From contig NZ_BMFD01000005.1 of assembly GCF_014637795.1 (NCBI RefSeq), forward strand, positions 1 through 64,000: 64,000 nt of DNA, written 5' to 3'. Made by a program: the position numbers and the translations under genes. The notes beneath the pieces are model-generated. The model did not search any database. It saw only the letters and a list, made by a program, of their open reading frames with translations, and had not been told where the DNA came from. Below are positions 62,857 through 64,000 of this stretch, in pieces (position 1 is the stretch's first letter; the number at the start of each line of letters is the position of its first letter). This stretch comes from Belliella aquatica (GTDB lineage: Bacteria > Bacteroidota > Bacteroidia > Cytophagales > Cyclobacteriaceae).

Positions 62857-64000
62857 ATGATCACAGCATCAGAAATTCAAAGTGTAAAGCAAAGATTTGG
62901 TATCATCGGATTCAGTCCGCTACTCAATCATGCCATTCAAGTGGCTATGCAAGCCTCTCCTACTGACATGACTGTGTTGATCACGGGAGAGAGTGGAAGT
63001 GGTAAAGAATCTTTTTCGAAAATCATTCACTCTTTAAGCGTTCGCAAACATGGTAAATTTATCGCCATCAACTGCGGGGCTATTCCAGAAGGAACTATTG
63101 ATTCAGAGCTTTTTGGTCATGAAAAAGGATCTTTTACAGGTGCCCATGAAGCTCGAAAAGGCTATTTTGAAGTAACTGATGGAGGTTCCATATTTTTGGA
63201 TGAAATTGGAGAAATGCCATTGGGTACACAAGCTCGACTGCTAAGAGTCTTGGAGAATGGTGAATTTATCAAAGTTGGTTCTTCCAAAGTCCAAAAGACA
63301 AATGTACGTGTGATCGCTGCAACAAATGTCAATTTGTTCAAAGCAGTAGAAAAGGGGAAATTCAGAGAGGACTTGTATTATAGACTGAATACTGTACCGA
63401 TTTTTGTCCCACCACTTCGTGAGCGAGGTGAAGACATCGTATTATTATTCAGGAAATTTACCACTGATTTTTCAGAAAAATATAAGGTAAAACCAGTGTC
63501 TTTAGATGAAGATGCCAAAACACTTTTGATGAAATTTCCTTTTCCAGGGAATATCAGACAATTAAAAAATCTTGCAGAGCAAATATCATTGCTTGAGCAA
63601 GAAAGAGAAATTGATGCCGCTACATTAGGCCGATATTTACCAACCGAACAAAGTAGATTGCCAGCAGCATACACAGGAAGCGGTTCTGGAAAAGAAAGTA
63701 GTACAGATTTCTCCGAAAGAGATATTCTTTACAAAGTCCTTTTTGATATGAAAAAGGACATGCATGAACTCAAAAAACTGGTTTTAGAAAGCTACCAATC
63801 GGGTGGAATCAATTCCACCATTATTAATAAGCATCAAAATCTCTTTGAAGATTTAGAATCGCCTGTATCCTTTGATGAATCTAAATCTAACGTTCCTTCG
63901 GTCAATATGCCATTGGTAATTGATTCAAATAAGAATAGCAACGATGATGATCTAGATGACTATGAAGATGATTATGAAGACGACTCCATCCAAGATATCA
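62857..64000 (+). CDS. Sigma-54-dependent transcriptional activator (partial, runs off the window)
   Basis: The first 381 codons of an AAA+ enhancer-binding protein. Walker A GESGSGKES (44-52), the sigma-54 contact loop GSFTGA (91-96, GAFTGA variant) and Walker B FLDEIGEMP (113-121) are intact; sensor II region FPGNIRQLKNL follows near 227. There is no N-terminal receiver or other sensing domain, so the central domain starts almost at once. The C-terminal part is becoming very acidic (DDDLDDYEDDYEDD) where the window ends; a DNA-binding helix-turn-helix is not yet visible. It lies 14 bp after miaB and is probably co-transcribed. Confidence 0.93.
   Translation, partial: MITASEIQSVKQRFGIIGFSPLLNHAIQVAMQASPTDMTVLITGESGSGKESFSKIIHSLSVRKHGKFIAINCGAIPEGTIDSELFGHEKGSFTGAHEARKGYFEVTDGGSIFLDEIGEMPLGTQARLLRVLENGEFIKVGSSKVQKTNVRVIAATNVNLFKAVEKGKFREDLYYRLNTVPIFVPPLRERGEDIVLLFRKFTTDFSEKYKVKPVSLDEDAKTLLMKFPFPGNIRQLKNLAEQISLLEQEREIDAATLGRYLPTEQSRLPAAYTGSGSGKESSTDFSERDILYKVLFDMKKDMHELKKLVLESYQSGGINSTIINKHQNLFEDLESPVSFDESKSNVPSVNMPLVIDSNKNSNDDDLDDYEDDYEDDSIQDI

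Overview
The window is chromosomal DNA of a Bacteroidota bacterium, most probably a Cytophagales member close to Cyclobacteriaceae/Algoriphagus (inferred from gene content and layout; no search was run). Pointers are the pyk / IPExxxVDY / acpP-fabF-rnc cluster, an Lgt with a long insertion, a decayed type IX secretion sorting tail, TTG-N18-20-TAnnTTTG promoters, AT-rich spacers, and a TamA-like/TamB pair.

Layout. 1-7.9 kb is housekeeping: pyruvate kinase, ACP and KAS II, RNase III, NAD synthetase, Lgt and YidD. 8-15.1 kb is an envelope block: a BamA-like barrel, a PorV/PorQ-like protein overlapping a helix-hairpin-helix outer-membrane barrel, and a large metzincin-type protease. 15.1-17.8 kb has a DUF1566 lipoprotein, the T9SS-tail pseudogene and an MBL-rhodanese enzyme.

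18-30.1 kb is an accessory defence island. A type I restriction-modification system is split: hsdR lies upstream and hsdM-hsdS-abiH downstream of a single-domain HUH (IS200/RAYT-like) transposase, a dense array of REP/BIME-like hairpins and an intact IS4-type element that landed inside one REP hairpin. The hairpins reappear at 29.5-30.1 kb, so they bracket hsdMS, abiH and several unrecognised AT-rich small genes.

30.1-46.7 kb is mainly amino-acid biosynthesis on the minus strand: hisH-hisA-hisF-hisIE, then (read 5' to 3') trpL-trpE-(four-helix-bundle gene)-trpG-trpD-trpC-trpF-trpB-trpA-aroF and phhA. The trp operon starts with a canonical promoter, a 25-codon leader peptide with three consecutive Trp codons, and an intrinsic terminator with a plausible antiterminator partner: a textbook ribosome-mediated attenuator. 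Spacers between these genes carry strange degenerate word repeats and short exact repeats.

46.9-64 kb has the small SRP RNA, an NYN-domain protein, YbjQ-like, DUF819, NUDIX and lipoprotein genes, isocitrate dehydrogenase kinase/phosphatase (aceK), TamA-like and TamB-like proteins, miaB and the start of a sigma-54 activator that runs off the window. No tRNA, rRNA operon or CRISPR array was seen.
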